The notes beneath the pieces are model-generated. The model made no database searches and was not told the origin of the DNA. It saw only the letters and a list, made by a program, of their open reading frames with translations. Shown here piece by piece: positions 43,647 to 54,709 of a stretch of 64,000 nucleotides of DNA; positions within the stretch are counted from its first letter, which is position 1, and each line of letters opens with the position of its first letter. The position numbers and the translations under genes are program-made. Origin of the DNA: Alphaproteobacteria bacterium. Its GTDB lineage: Bacteria; Myxococcota_A; UBA796; GCA-2862545. The stretch covers positions 62,001 through 126,000 of the forward strand of contig JACKEP010000009.1 in NCBI GenBank assembly GCA_020632915.1, in the 5' to 3' direction.

Positions 43647-46058
43647 ATGTCCGATCTGTCCATCGGCCGGCTGTGCGACGTCGCTTCGCTCGCCGCCGAC
43701 GGTGCGCCGGCCACGCTGCCCGCCGACCGCCTCACCACGCACGCCGTGTGCCTGGGCATGACGGGCTCGGGCAAGACCGGTCTGTGCATCTCCCTGCTCG
43801 AGGAGGTGGCGCTGGCCGGCGTGCCTGTGCTCGCCATCGACCCCAAGGGGGATCTGGCCAACCTGGCGCTGGCCTTCCCCGAGCTGCGCGCCGAGGACTT
43901 CGCGCCGTGGATCGACACCGACGCGGCCAGCCGTGAGGGGCGGTCCACCGCCGACGCCGCAGCGCGCACGGCCACGCGGTGGAAGGAAGGCCTCGCGAGC
44001 TGGGGCATCGGCCCCGAGCGCCTGCGTGCGCTGGCCGACGGCACCGACGTCGTCGTCCTGACGCCCGGCAGCGAGGCCGGCGTCCCCATCGACGTCCTCA
44101 GCGCGCTCGCCGCCCCGCCCGCCGGCCTCGCCGACGACGACGAGGGCCTGCGCGACTACGTCACCGGCGCGGTCGGCGCGCTCCTCGGCCTCGTCGGGGT
44201 CACCGCCGATCCGGTGCGCGACCCCGAGGCGATCCTGCTGGCGCAGCTCCTCGGCGATGCCTGGTCGCAGGGCCGGTCGATGCCGCTCGACGCGCTGCTG
44301 CCCGCGATCGTCGATCCGCCGTTCGACAAGGTGGGCGTGTTCCCGCTCGACAGCTTCCTGCCGCGCAAGGCGCGCATGGACCTGGCGCTGCGTCTGAACG
44401 CCATCCTCGCCAGCCCGGCGTTCGCGGCGTGGCGCACGGGCGTGCCGCTCGACGTCGACACGCTGCTCGCCCCCCGCGACGGCCGCACGGCGGTCCGGGT
44501 GCTCTACCTGGCCCACCTCGACGACAGCCAGCGGATGTTCTTCGTCACCCTGCTGCTCCACGCCGTCGTCGCCTGGTCCCGACGGCAGCCGGGCACCAGC
44601 GCGCTGCGGGCCCTGCTCTACTTCGACGAGGTGATGGGCTACCTGCCGCCGCACCCGGCGTCCCCGGCGTCGAAGACCGCCGTCCTCACGCTGATGAAGC
44701 AGGCGCGGGCGGTGGGCCTGGGCACGATGCTGTGCACGCAGAACCCCGTGGACGTCGACTACAAGGCCCTGTCCAACGCCGGCACGTGGTGGATCGGGCG
44801 CCTGCAGACCGCGCAGGATCGCGACCGCGTGCTCGACGGCCTCGTCGGGGCGGGAGGCCAGCTCGATCGCAGCGCCGTCGGCGCGGTGCTGTCGCGGCTG
44901 CCGCCGCGCACCTTCGTGTGGCGCGACGTCAAGCGCGACGACGTCGCCGTGGTCCACAGCCGCTGGGCGATGAGCTTCCTGCGCGGTCCGCTGACCCGCC
45001 GGGAGGTCGCCGCGCTCGACCAGACCTGGGAGACCGCCCGCCCTGCGGGTGCTGCGGCTCCCGCCGCGCCGTCCCGCGGGGCCCCGCAGGCGGCGGTGCC
45101 TGCCGCACCTGCCGACGACACGCTGGCCGCGCCGCCGGTGCTGCCCGCCGACCTCCGGGCCCGCTGGCTGGACGCCGCCGTCGCGTTGTCCGCAGGCCTG
45201 GCGCCGGTGGTCGGCCCGGCCCTTCGCCCGGCGCGTGCGGATGGCGCTGTCGTCCTCGCCCCCGCGCTGCGCGCCACCCTCCGCCTCACCTTCGACGAGA
45301 CGGGCTTTCAGACCACGCGCACCGAGCACCGGCTGTTCTTCCCGCTCGACGGCGACGCCCCCACGCCGCACGACCTCGAGCTGTCCGACGACGTGCTCCA
45401 CCGCAGCGCACCCGAGGGGGCGCGCTACCTGCCGCTGCCGACCACCCTCGACGAGGCCCGCGAGCTCGACCGGTTCCAGCGCGCCGTCGTCGACGCCATC
45501 CACCAGGGCGAGACCGACGTGATGTTCCGGCACAAGGGCCTCAAGCTCATCAGCCGGGCCGGTCAGACCCGCGAAGCCTTCGACGCCGAGGTCGCCCGTG
45601 CCCTGCGCGACAGCGCCGACGCGCGCATCGCCAAGCTCAAGGACAAGGTCGACGGCCAGGTCGACCGCCTCCAGGACAAGGTCGACAAGGCAGCGGCCGA
45701 TCACGACCGCTACAGCGCCGAGGCGAGCGGCAAGAAGGCCGAGGAGCTCGTCAACGTCGGCGAGACGCTGCTGTCGATGTTCTTCGGACGGCGCCGCAGC
45801 GTGACCTCGGTGGTGTCGAAGCGACGGTCGACGATGGCGACGCAGGACAAGGCCGACCGCGCCGAGGCCTCGATCGCCGAGCTCCAGGCCGAGATCGCCG
45901 AGCTCCGGGACGACACGGCGAAGCAGATCGCTGCCATCGAGGCCGAGGAGGCCGCCCGCGCGTCCGAGGTCGAGGTCGTGAGCGTCGGACTGGAGCGCAA
46001 CGACATCGACGTCACGGCGTTCGAGCTCGTGTGGGTGCCCGTCACGCGCGCGCTCTGA
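43647..46058 (+). CDS. HerA/DUF853-like ATPase with C-terminal coiled coil
   Basis: An 803-residue ATPase of the HerA/FtsK-like superfamily. Walker A GMTGSGKTG near residue 40; a DPKGDLANLAL segment follows, as in DUF853/HerA-like proteins (VPVLAIDPKGDLANL). A Walker B-like YFDEVMGYLP and the sensor-like CTQNPVDVDYKALSNAGTWW appear at 330-390. After a proline/alanine linker, the C-terminal ~200 residues have a coiled coil (RIAKLKDKVDGQVDRLQDKVD) and a final strand region. No nuclease such as NurA is adjacent, nor TraD-type transmembrane helices. Function is unknown; roles in DNA translocation or secretion coupling are possible. The ATG has GGAGG four bases upstream. Confidence 0.78.
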   Translation: MSDLSIGRLCDVASLAADGAPATLPADRLTTHAVCLGMTGSGKTGLCISLLEEVALAGVPVLAIDPKGDLANLALAFPELRAEDFAPWIDTDAASREGRSTADAAARTATRWKEGLASWGIGPERLRALADGTDVVVLTPGSEAGVPIDVLSALAAPPAGLADDDEGLRDYVTGAVGALLGLVGVTADPVRDPEAILLAQLLGDAWSQGRSMPLDALLPAIVDPPFDKVGVFPLDSFLPRKARMDLALRLNAILASPAFAAWRTGVPLDVDTLLAPRDGRTAVRVLYLAHLDDSQRMFFVTLLLHAVVAWSRRQPGTSALRALLYFDEVMGYLPPHPASPASKTAVLTLMKQARAVGLGTMLCTQNPVDVDYKALSNAGTWWIGRLQTAQDRDRVLDGLVGAGGQLDRSAVGAVLSRLPPRTFVWRDVKRDDVAVVHSRWAMSFLRGPLTRREVAALDQTWETARPAGAAAPAAPSRGAPQAAVPAAPADDTLAAPPVLPADLRARWLDAAVALSAGLAPVVGPALRPARADGAVVLAPALRATLRLTFDETGFQTTRTEHRLFFPLDGDAPTPHDLELSDDVLHRSAPEGARYLPLPTTLDEARELDRFQRAVVDAIHQGETDVMFRHKGLKLISRAGQTREAFDAEVARALRDSADARIAKLKDKVDGQVDRLQDKVDKAAADHDRYSAEASGKKAEELVNVGETLLSMFFGRRRSVTSVVSKRRSTMATQDKADRAEASIAELQAEIAELRDDTAKQIAAIEAEEAARASEVEVVSVGLERNDIDVTAFELVWVPVTRAL

Positions 46059-46173
46059 CCGGCCGGATCGTGCGATGTCGGAGCGCGTCGGCGCATGTCG
46101 GCGTGGGTCGCCGCCCCTCGCGCGCCGCGGCGGGACGTCATAGGCGCGGCCCGCCAGCTTCGGGAGGGGTCGC

Positions 46174-47220
46174 ATGTCTCCAGGGTCCACGCTGACGCGC
46201 CACGAACGCCTGCATCGCGCCCTCACCGGCCAGCCGGTCGATCGCCCGCCCGTGTGGTTCATGCGGCAGGCCGGCCGCTACCTGCCGGAGTACCGCGCGG
46301 TCCGCCAGCGGGTGAGCTTCCTCGACCTGTGCGGCGACCCCGACCTGGCCTGCGAGGTCACCGTCCAGCCGGTCGACCGCTTCGACACCGACGCGGCCAT
46401 CGTGTTCTCCGACATCCTGACCATCCCCGAGGCGATGGGCATGGAGGTCGTGTTCACCGAGGGGCGCGGCCCCGTGCTACCGCGGCCGTTGCGCACGCGC
46501 GCCGATGTCGAGGCGCTGGTGCATCCCGACGTCGCGACCGCGCTGCCCGTCGTGCCGGCCACCCTGCGCCGCTTTCGCGCCGCGCGGCCGGACACGCCCA
46601 TCCTCGGGTTCGCCGGCGCGCCGTTCACGCTGCTCTGCTACATGGTCGAAGGCTCGGGCAGCAAGGACTGGCTCCACCCCAAGCAGCTGCTCTGGAGCGC
46701 GCCCGACGTCGCGCAGGCCCTGCTCGACCGGCTGGCCGACATGGTGGGCGACTACCTCCAGGCGCAGATCGACGCGGGCGCCGCGGGCGTCCAGATCTTC
46801 GACACCTGGGCCGGGGTGCTCACCCCAGAGGACTACACCCGGTGGGCGCTGCCCGCGGCAGCGCGTGCGCTCGCGCGGGTGAAGGGCGCGCCGCGCATCT
46901 ACTACACGAAGGACACGTCGCCGTTCCTGCACCTCGTGCGGCAGACCGGGGCCGACGTCATCGGCCTGGACTGGCGGGTGGAGATCGGCGCGGCCCGTGC
47001 GGCCCTGGGCGACGTGCCCGTGCAGGGCAACCTCGACCCGGTGGCGCTGTACGCACCGCCCGAAGAGGTCGCGCGGCGCACCACGGCGATCCTCGACGCC
47101 GGCGGCGGCACCGGCCACGTGTTCAACCTCGGTCACGGCGTCCTGCCCACCACGCCGATCCCCGGCGTGCAGGCGATGATCGACGCCGTGAAGGCCTGGC
47201 GCCCGCCGAGTGCCGGATGA
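46174..47220 (+). CDS. hemE: uroporphyrinogen decarboxylase
   Basis: A 348-residue cytoplasmic enzyme converting uroporphyrinogen III to coproporphyrinogen III in heme synthesis. Signature 1 is MRQAGRYLPEYR at residues 30-41; the catalytic Asp is Asp80 in VFSDILTIPEAMG; GFAGAPFTLLCYMVEG is at 145-160 and IFDTWAG at 209-215. C-terminal GNLDP is also present. The ATG has a strong GGGAGGGG upstream. Its stop overlaps hemH by 4 bases, so the two genes are translated as a pair. Confidence 0.97.
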   Translation: MSPGSTLTRHERLHRALTGQPVDRPPVWFMRQAGRYLPEYRAVRQRVSFLDLCGDPDLACEVTVQPVDRFDTDAAIVFSDILTIPEAMGMEVVFTEGRGPVLPRPLRTRADVEALVHPDVATALPVVPATLRRFRAARPDTPILGFAGAPFTLLCYMVEGSGSKDWLHPKQLLWSAPDVAQALLDRLADMVGDYLQAQIDAGAAGVQIFDTWAGVLTPEDYTRWALPAAARALARVKGAPRIYYTKDTSPFLHLVRQTGADVIGLDWRVEIGAARAALGDVPVQGNLDPVALYAPPEEVARRTTAILDAGGGTGHVFNLGHGVLPTTPIPGVQAMIDAVKAWRPPSAG

Positions 47221-48290
47221 CCCCGGGCGTCCTGTTCGTCAACTTCGGGGGGCCGGCGGGCGACGCCGAGCTCGTGCCGTTCCTGGCCAACCTGCTCGGT
47301 GACGTGCTGCCGGGCCCGGGCTGGCTCGCCCGCGCGCTCGGGCGGCGGCTCGCGCCGCTGCGCGCCGACCGTGTCCGCCCGGCCTACACCCAGATCGGCT
47401 GGTCGCCGCTGGTGGCCGACACCCGCGCCCAGGTCGACGCGGTGCGCACCGCGCTCGGCGCCGAGGCACCTCCGATGGCCGTGGGCATGATGTTCACGCC
47501 GCCGACGATGGCGCAGGGCCTGCGCGACCTGCTCGACCAGGGCGTCGACCGCGTCCTGGTCGTGGGCTTGTTCCCCCACTGGAGCTTCGCCACGTCCGGA
47601 TCGGCCTACGACATGGTCCACCACGCGCTCGCCGAGATCGGGCGCCCCGACCTGCCGGTCCACTACGCGCGGGCCTTCTTCGCCGACGCCACCTACGTCG
47701 AGGCCGTGGCAGCGACGGTCCGCCAGGCCGTCGACACGCTCGACGGCGACGGCCCGATCACGCTGCTGTTCAGCGCCCACGGCCTGCCGGTCTCGTTCCT
47801 CAAGCGCGGCGACCCCTACCCCGACCACGTCCGGGAGAGCATCCGCCACGTCATCGACCACCTGGGATGGGACCAGCCGTGGGAGCTGGCGTGGCAGAGC
47901 CGGCTGGGTCCGGTGCGCTGGCTCGAGCCCAACACCACCACCACGCTGGAGCGCCTCGGCGCCGAGGGCGTCCAGCGTCTCGTGATCGTGCCCGTGAGCT
48001 TCGTCGGCGAGCACATCGAGACGCTGTTCGAGATCGACGTCGAGTACGTGGAGCTGGCCCACCACGCGGGCATCGCCCACGTGGGACGCGCCCACGCCCT
48101 CGGGCTCGAGCCGGCCTTCGTCACCTGCCTCGCCGACCTCGTGCGGCAGGGGCTGGAGCGCTTCGGAAGCTACCGGTGCAGCCGCTGCCTGATCCCGCGA
48201 CCCGTGGCCCATCGCCACCAGGGACGCTGTCCGAACTGCGCGTTCGTGTTCCCGGCCCACCTGTCCGAGGGATCGGGCGGCGTGGGCTGA
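47217..48290 (+). CDS. hemH: ferrochelatase with C-terminal CxxC...CxxC segment
   Basis: A 357-residue enzyme inserting Fe2+ into protoporphyrin (or coproporphyrin). The catalytic His188 is in LLFSAHGLPVSF and the partner Glu265 in SFVGEHIETL; the N-terminus VLFVNFGGP is typical. After the normal fold, the last ~40 residues carry CSRC at 321-324 and CPNC at 338-341. This CxxC-x13-CxxC arrangement looks like a zinc ribbon or Fe-S cluster site. Some bacterial ferrochelatases have a [2Fe-2S] cluster, but with a different spacing as I recall. Overlaps hemE by 4 bases. Confidence 0.94.
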   Translation: MTPGVLFVNFGGPAGDAELVPFLANLLGDVLPGPGWLARALGRRLAPLRADRVRPAYTQIGWSPLVADTRAQVDAVRTALGAEAPPMAVGMMFTPPTMAQGLRDLLDQGVDRVLVVGLFPHWSFATSGSAYDMVHHALAEIGRPDLPVHYARAFFADATYVEAVAATVRQAVDTLDGDGPITLLFSAHGLPVSFLKRGDPYPDHVRESIRHVIDHLGWDQPWELAWQSRLGPVRWLEPNTTTTLERLGAEGVQRLVIVPVSFVGEHIETLFEIDVEYVELAHHAGIAHVGRAHALGLEPAFVTCLADLVRQGLERFGSYRCSRCLIPRPVAHRHQGRCPNCAFVFPAHLSEGSGGVG

Positions 48291-48315
48291 ACGGCGGGCC
48301 CGCCGCGGTGGGCGC

Positions 48316-48324
48316 TGGTATACT
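48316..48324 (+). promoter_or_regulatory. extended -10 promoter candidate for the kinase gene
   Basis: TGGTATACT (TGn plus TATACT) lies 52 bases upstream of the kinase GTG. It fits an extended -10 box, which works with a poor -35; I see no good -35. It suggests a separate promoter downstream of hemH. Confidence 0.42.
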
Positions 48325-48375
48325 CCGCCGTCCCGCCGCCCCGACGGCGACCCGCGACGCCTGGAGATCCGCACC

Positions 48376-50142
<1,767 letters not shown>

Positions 50143-50158
50143 CGCCCGGTCATGGCCG

Positions 50159-50183
50159 CGTGTCGCCCCTCGGGGGCGTCACG
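50159..50183. terminator. hairpin between convergent kinase and hemC genes
   Basis: An 11-base stem with one mismatch around a three-base loop (core CGCCCC-TCG-GGGGCG) lies in the 50-base gap between two convergent genes. It could end transcription from both sides. There is no T-tract, so factor-independent function is uncertain. Confidence 0.45.
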
Positions 50184-50192
50184 ACGCCGCGG

Positions 50193-51119
50193 TCAGGGTC
50201 GCGGTGCCGTGCCCTCGTCGGCCGCTCGCGCCGGCTCGTCGGCCAGGCGCGCCTTGAGGCGCCGTGCGAGGTCGCGTCCCACGGTCGCCGCCTCCGCGCG
50301 CCGGCAGGTGCCCGTCTCGGCCACCCAGGCACCGTCGGCCCGGCCCAGGAAGGCGTGAACCGACAGCACCTCGCCACGGGCCACCGCATGGCACGCGACG
50401 GGCACGCTGCACCCGCCCCCGAGCGCCACGAGGAACGCGCGCTCCAAGGTGACGGCGTCGACGACGTCGGGATCGGACAGGTCGTGGAGCACGCCGCGCA
50501 GCGCCGCGTCCTGCTCGCGGCACTGCACCGCGAGCACGCCCTGGCCCACGGCGGGCACCATCACGTCCACCGCGAGGCGCTCGGCGATCTCGTCGCTGCG
50601 GCCGAGGCGCGCGATGCCCGCGGCGGCGAGCACCACCGCGTCGTAGTCCCCGTCGACCTGACGCCGGATGCGGGTGTCGACGTTGCCCCGGATGCCCCGG
50701 ATCTGCAGATCGGGCCGGAGCGCCGCGAGCTGCATGGCCCGACGCGCCGAGCCGGTGCCGACCACGGCGCCTTCGGCGAGCCCGTCGAGGGTGCTGCCGA
50801 CCAGCGCGTCCCGCGGGTCCTCCCGCGGCGGCATGCCCGCGATCACGAGGCCCGCGGGGGCCTCGGTGGGCATGTCCTTCATCGAGTGCACCGCCAGGTC
50901 GACGTCGCCGACGAGCAGTGCCTCCTCGAGCTCCTTGGTGAACAGGCCCTTGCCGCCCACCTGGGCCAGCGGCCGGTCCGTGATCGCGTCGCCTCGGGTG
51001 CGCACGATGACGAGCTCGACCGGATCTCCGGTGGCCTCGGCGAGGCTGCGCGCCACCAGTCCGCTCTGCGTGCGCGCCAGCTCGCTGCCGCGGGTTCCCA
51101 GTCGCCAGGTCCGAGCCAT
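50193..51119 (-). CDS. hemC: hydroxymethylbilane synthase (porphobilinogen deaminase)
   Basis: A 308-residue enzyme of heme synthesis that joins four porphobilinogens. The dipyrromethane cofactor Cys is at 237 (LGGGCSVPV), the catalytic Asp is Asp82 (HSMKDMPTE), and RTRGD, GGKGLFTKELE and GTGSARRAMQL segments are present. The start ATG ends at 51119 with GGAGG upstream. It is divergent from the GT-C glycosyltransferase. It is separate from hemE-hemH, which lie 1.9 kb away on the other strand, so the heme genes do not form one operon. Confidence 0.96.
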   Translation of the reverse strand: MARTWRLGTRGSELARTQSGLVARSLAEATGDPVELVIVRTRGDAITDRPLAQVGGKGLFTKELEEALLVGDVDLAVHSMKDMPTEAPAGLVIAGMPPREDPRDALVGSTLDGLAEGAVVGTGSARRAMQLAALRPDLQIRGIRGNVDTRIRRQVDGDYDAVVLAAAGIARLGRSDEIAERLAVDVMVPAVGQGVLAVQCREQDAALRGVLHDLSDPDVVDAVTLERAFLVALGGGCSVPVACHAVARGEVLSVHAFLGRADGAWVAETGTCRRAEAATVGRDLARRLKARLADEPARAADEGTAPRP

Positions 51120-51258
51120 CGGTGCCTCCGCACGGCGCCGTATCCCGGTGACTCGCGGCGCGGAGAGGCCGGCGCCCGTTGACTCGTCCAGGGGCCCGCA
51201 TTACCCGCGTTCCCTCGTCGACGGGGCCACGCGCGCCCGACCGAGACGTTCACGCCCG

Positions 51259-52917
51259 ATGCCCGGAGCCTCGTTGGAACGCAGCTTCCGCAAGGCCACC
51301 CTCGCCTTCCTCGCCGTCCTCGTGCCCTACGCGCTGCTGGTCCGGCGCTTCTGGTTCGTGTGCGACGACGCGTTCATCACCTTCCGGTACAGCAAGCACT
51401 GGGCGATGGGCCTGGGACCGCTCTACAACGTCGGCGAGACGCCGCCGGTCGAGGGCTACTCCAACTTCCTCTGGATGGCGATCGCGGCCGTCGTGGAGCG
51501 CGTCGGCGCCGACGTCACCGTCGTCATGCCTTCGCTGTCGGTGCTCACCGGCGTCGCCGTGCTCTGGCTCGTCTACCGCACGCTGATCGTCCGGGTCGGC
51601 GCGTCGATCCCCGTGGCGTGGTTCGCCACGCTCGGGCTCGCCTGGTTCCCGCCGTTCGCGGTGTGGTCCACGAGCGGGCTGGCGACGATGCCGCAGACGC
51701 TGCTCATGCTGGCCACGTGGCTCCTGCTCACCGACCCCGACGACCCGCCGCGCGCCCCGTGGCTGGCCGGGCTCACCGCGCTCCTGCTGTCGCTCGTGCG
51801 CACCGAGGGCGTGGGCTGGGTGGTGGTGATCGCGGGCGTGGCCGCACTGCAGCGCCAGCGCGAGGGGCGCGACGTTGTCCGTCCCGTCCTGACCATGCTC
51901 GGCATCGCGCTGGTCGGCTACGCCACCTACTACGGCTGGCGCTACACCTACTACCAGTCGCTGTTCGCCAACACCGCCTACGCCAAGGTGCACGTCCAGG
52001 GCTCCACCCTCGTGCGCGGCGTGCAGTACCTGGTGATCTACACGGTCACGATGCTGTCGCCGGCCGTGCTCCTGGGGTCGCTGCCGATCGCCTGGCGTGA
52101 GGACCACCTGCGCACGTTCCTCGTCGGTGCGGCGCTGCTCGCGATCGGCGTGCCGGCCTACGCCGTGGTCGTGTCGGGCGACTACATGGCCTACTACCGC
52201 ATCCTCGTCCCCGGTCTGCCCTACCTGGCGCTGATCGCGGGCACGGCCCTGCACCACCTCGACCGCCACGTGCTCCGCGCCGAGTGGCAGGCGCCGCTGC
52301 TGGCCTCGCTGGTCGTGGTGCTGGGGCTCCTCCCCGCGCTCGACGTGCACCTCGTGCCCCGCTCGCTCCGCAGCGATCTCGACGTCCGCGACAAGCTGTC
52401 GATCTTCCGCGAGGAGAACGACCAGTGGGCGGCCATGGTCGAACACTCCGCGTCGTGGCGCGAGAAGGGCGAGGCGCTCAAGGCCTACGCCGCCCCCGGC
52501 AGCACCTACGTCGCCGCGGCCATCGGCAACGTCGGCTACTACTCGGATGTCTTCATCTACGACCGCAACGGGCTGGTCACCCGGGAGGTCGCGATGGTGC
52601 CGTGGGACGGCGAGCTGCGCAGCCCCGGCCACGACAAGACGGTCGACTTCGAGTTCTTCCTCGACAAGAAGCCCGACATCCTCGACTGCAAGCTGCTGTC
52701 GGGCGGCCACCTCGGCGGCCGCGCCCGGGCGGCGCTGCGCGACATGCGCGCCACCAGCGTCCGCGACCAGTACTACCCGGTGATCTTCGAGCTCCCCAAG
52801 CTGCCGGGCACCAAGGCCCGCCGCGTGCTGCTGCCCCTGCAGCGTGCCACCGACGAGGCCGACGCCGAGGCCGGCTGGGCCCGCTACCGCGACGACCTCA
52901 AGCGGCTGGGGTCCTGA
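51259..52917 (+). CDS. GT-C type polytopic glycosyltransferase
   Basis: A 552-residue membrane glycosyltransferase. The first loop has VCDDAFITFRYSKHWAMG and VEGYSNFLWM, the DD-containing acceptor segment of GT-C enzymes (AftB/PMT-like). About ten hydrophobic helices follow, and the last ~170 residues form a soluble domain likely outside the membrane. It likely transfers a sugar from a lipid donor to a surface glycan, glycolipid or glycoprotein. The ATG 51259 has a weak ribosome site. It is 2 bases upstream of the sulfatase-family gene, which suggests one operon for decorating a surface polymer. Donor and acceptor unknown. Confidence 0.8.
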   Translation: MPGASLERSFRKATLAFLAVLVPYALLVRRFWFVCDDAFITFRYSKHWAMGLGPLYNVGETPPVEGYSNFLWMAIAAVVERVGADVTVVMPSLSVLTGVAVLWLVYRTLIVRVGASIPVAWFATLGLAWFPPFAVWSTSGLATMPQTLLMLATWLLLTDPDDPPRAPWLAGLTALLLSLVRTEGVGWVVVIAGVAALQRQREGRDVVRPVLTMLGIALVGYATYYGWRYTYYQSLFANTAYAKVHVQGSTLVRGVQYLVIYTVTMLSPAVLLGSLPIAWREDHLRTFLVGAALLAIGVPAYAVVVSGDYMAYYRILVPGLPYLALIAGTALHHLDRHVLRAEWQAPLLASLVVVLGLLPALDVHLVPRSLRSDLDVRDKLSIFREENDQWAAMVEHSASWREKGEALKAYAAPGSTYVAAAIGNVGYYSDVFIYDRNGLVTREVAMVPWDGELRSPGHDKTVDFEFFLDKKPDILDCKLLSGGHLGGRARAALRDMRATSVRDQYYPVIFELPKLPGTKARRVLLPLQRATDEADAEAGWARYRDDLKRLGS

Positions 52918-52919
52918 CG

Positions 52920-54587
52920 ATGAACGCCCGCCTCGCAGCGATGCTCGCCGCCGTCGGCCTCCTCGGCGTGGCCGGCCTGTGGTGGCTCGCGCCGCCGCCC
53001 CCGCCCGTCGCGCCGCCTGCCGCCGACGGTGACGTCCCGTCCACCGACGCTGCGCTCGACGCGCCCACCGCCGTCGCCGCGCCGGACGGGGCGCCGAACG
53101 TGCTGATGATCGTGTGGGACACCACCCGCGCCGACCACCTCGGGCTGTACGGCTACCGCCGCGACACCACCCCCCACATCGCCGCCCGCGCCGACCAGGG
53201 CGTGGTGTTCGACCGTGTGGTGTCGCCCGCGATGTGGACGCCCCCGAGCCACAGCTCGATGTTCACGGGCGCCGCCCCCACCCACCACGGCGTCAAGGCC
53301 ACCTACAAGTGGCTCGACAGCCACTTCACCACGCTGGCCGAGCAGCTCGGGCACCACGGGTGGGAGACGTGGGCGTTCTCGGCCAACCCCTACGTCGACC
53401 CGTCCACGAACATCACCCAGGGCTTCGAGACGGTGAACACGACGTCGTCCCAGCCCTGGCGCAAGGCGGCCAAGGAGGCCACCCAGGCCAAGCTGCTGCC
53501 CCACGACGCCAGCACCGACATCTCGCCCGCGTGGAAGGGCAAGCGCGTCATCGGCGACGTCCACCCGTTCAAGGACGCCGCGCCCGTCGCGTCCGAGGCC
53601 CTGCTGGACTGGCTCGACGCGCGCGACGACGACCGCCCCTGGTTCGCGTTCGTCAACATGATGGAGGCGCACATCCCCCGCGTCCCGTCGCTGGCCTCCC
53701 GCGAGGCGCTGCTCGACGACGCGCTCCTGCAGCGCGGCCTGACGACCAAGGTCAGCCAGACCGAGCTGCTGGCCTACACCTTCGGCAAGCACGACTACAG
53801 CCCCGACGAGCTCGACGCGATCGGCGGCGTGTACGACGCCGCGGTGCGCGACCTCGACGCCGCCACCGGCGCCCTGCTCGACGCCCTCGACCGTCAGGGC
53901 GTCCTCGATCACACCATCGTGATCCTCACGGCCGACCACGGGGAGAACCTCGGCGACCACCACATGTTCGGGCACAAGTTCAGCCTGTGGGACACCCTGC
54001 TGCACGTGCCGCTCGTCGTGTGGTGGCCCGGCAAGCTCGCCCCGCGCCACGTCACCACGCCCGTGTCCAACCTCGGCCTGTTCAGCACCGTGCTGCACCT
54101 GGTGGACGTCGAGCTGCCCACCCCGGGGCCCGACCTCGACGTCAACCTGCTCGACGTCGACAAGCCGATGCCCGTGTTCTCGGAGCTCATCGAGTCCACG
54201 CCCGTGTCGATCCGTCGCATCGACAAGCAGTACGGCATCGAGGACAAGGCGCGGTGGCTGCGCACCTACCGCAGCGTCGAGCTCGACGGCTACAAGCTCG
54301 TGGTCGCCAGCGACCTCACCCGGGAGCTGTACGACCTCCGCAACGACCCGGGCGAGACCACCGACCTGATGCAGGCCGACAAGTCCCGGTTTCTCGCCCT
54401 CGACGGCCTGTTGCACGACTGGGTGGCGAGCGTGCCCGCCTACGACCCCGCCCTGCGCGTCGACGCCGACCACCCGAGCGGCGTCGACTCGAAGACGCGG
54501 CGCATGCTGGAGGCGCTGGGCTACGCCGAGGGCGACGAGGAAGGCGACGACGGCGACGAGATCGAGGCCGACACCGACGCCCCCTAG
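52920..54587 (+). CDS. sulfatase-family (alkaline phosphatase superfamily) enzyme
   Basis: A 555-residue protein with an N-terminal signal anchor (LAAMLAAVGLLGVAGLWWL), a Pro/Ala linker, then a sulfatase fold. Metal ligands: the first Asp in VWDTTRADHLGLYGY, then VILTADHGENLGDHHMFGH with DH...H, as in the superfamily. The nucleophile position reads MWTPPSHSSMF: the usual C/S-x-P-S-R is T-P-P-S-H, so a Thr may be the nucleophile, as in phosphoglycerol or phosphoethanolamine transferases. That favours a phospho- rather than sulfo-ester substrate. It is 2 bases downstream of the glycosyltransferase and the C-terminus is acidic. Confidence 0.82.
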   Translation: MNARLAAMLAAVGLLGVAGLWWLAPPPPPVAPPAADGDVPSTDAALDAPTAVAAPDGAPNVLMIVWDTTRADHLGLYGYRRDTTPHIAARADQGVVFDRVVSPAMWTPPSHSSMFTGAAPTHHGVKATYKWLDSHFTTLAEQLGHHGWETWAFSANPYVDPSTNITQGFETVNTTSSQPWRKAAKEATQAKLLPHDASTDISPAWKGKRVIGDVHPFKDAAPVASEALLDWLDARDDDRPWFAFVNMMEAHIPRVPSLASREALLDDALLQRGLTTKVSQTELLAYTFGKHDYSPDELDAIGGVYDAAVRDLDAATGALLDALDRQGVLDHTIVILTADHGENLGDHHMFGHKFSLWDTLLHVPLVVWWPGKLAPRHVTTPVSNLGLFSTVLHLVDVELPTPGPDLDVNLLDVDKPMPVFSELIESTPVSIRRIDKQYGIEDKARWLRTYRSVELDGYKLVVASDLTRELYDLRNDPGETTDLMQADKSRFLALDGLLHDWVASVPAYDPALRVDADHPSGVDSKTRRMLEALGYAEGDEEGDDGDEIEADTDAP

Positions 54588-54598
54588 CCCCGGCCCGG

Positions 54599-54618
54599 TT
54601 TCGACCGAGCGGTCGGAA
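54599..54618. promoter_or_regulatory. TetR-type near-palindrome upstream of the hydroxylase gene
   Basis: TTTCGACCGAGCGGTCGGAA has six perfect pairs (CGACCG-AG-CGGTCG) plus an outer TT/AA after one mismatch. GACCGAGCGGTC-like sites are typical TetR operators. It lies about 90 bases before the hydroxylase start. The regulator gene is not in the window. Confidence 0.4.
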
Positions 54619-54709
54619 GTGGGGGTCCTTCCTGGGCGGGACACGATCTCGCCGCGCGGTTAGGACGAGCCTCGTCGATCCCCCTCCCCGGATCCTCCCG
54701 GAGGCCGCC

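Noticed and set aside
43647..46058. HerA-like ATPase as part of an anti-phage system
   Set aside because: No nuclease, sensor or other defence gene is next to it.
51179..51206. TTGACT followed by a weak -10 before the glycosyltransferase gene
   Set aside because: The -35 is good but no acceptable -10 lies at 16-18 bases; CATTAC is at 14.
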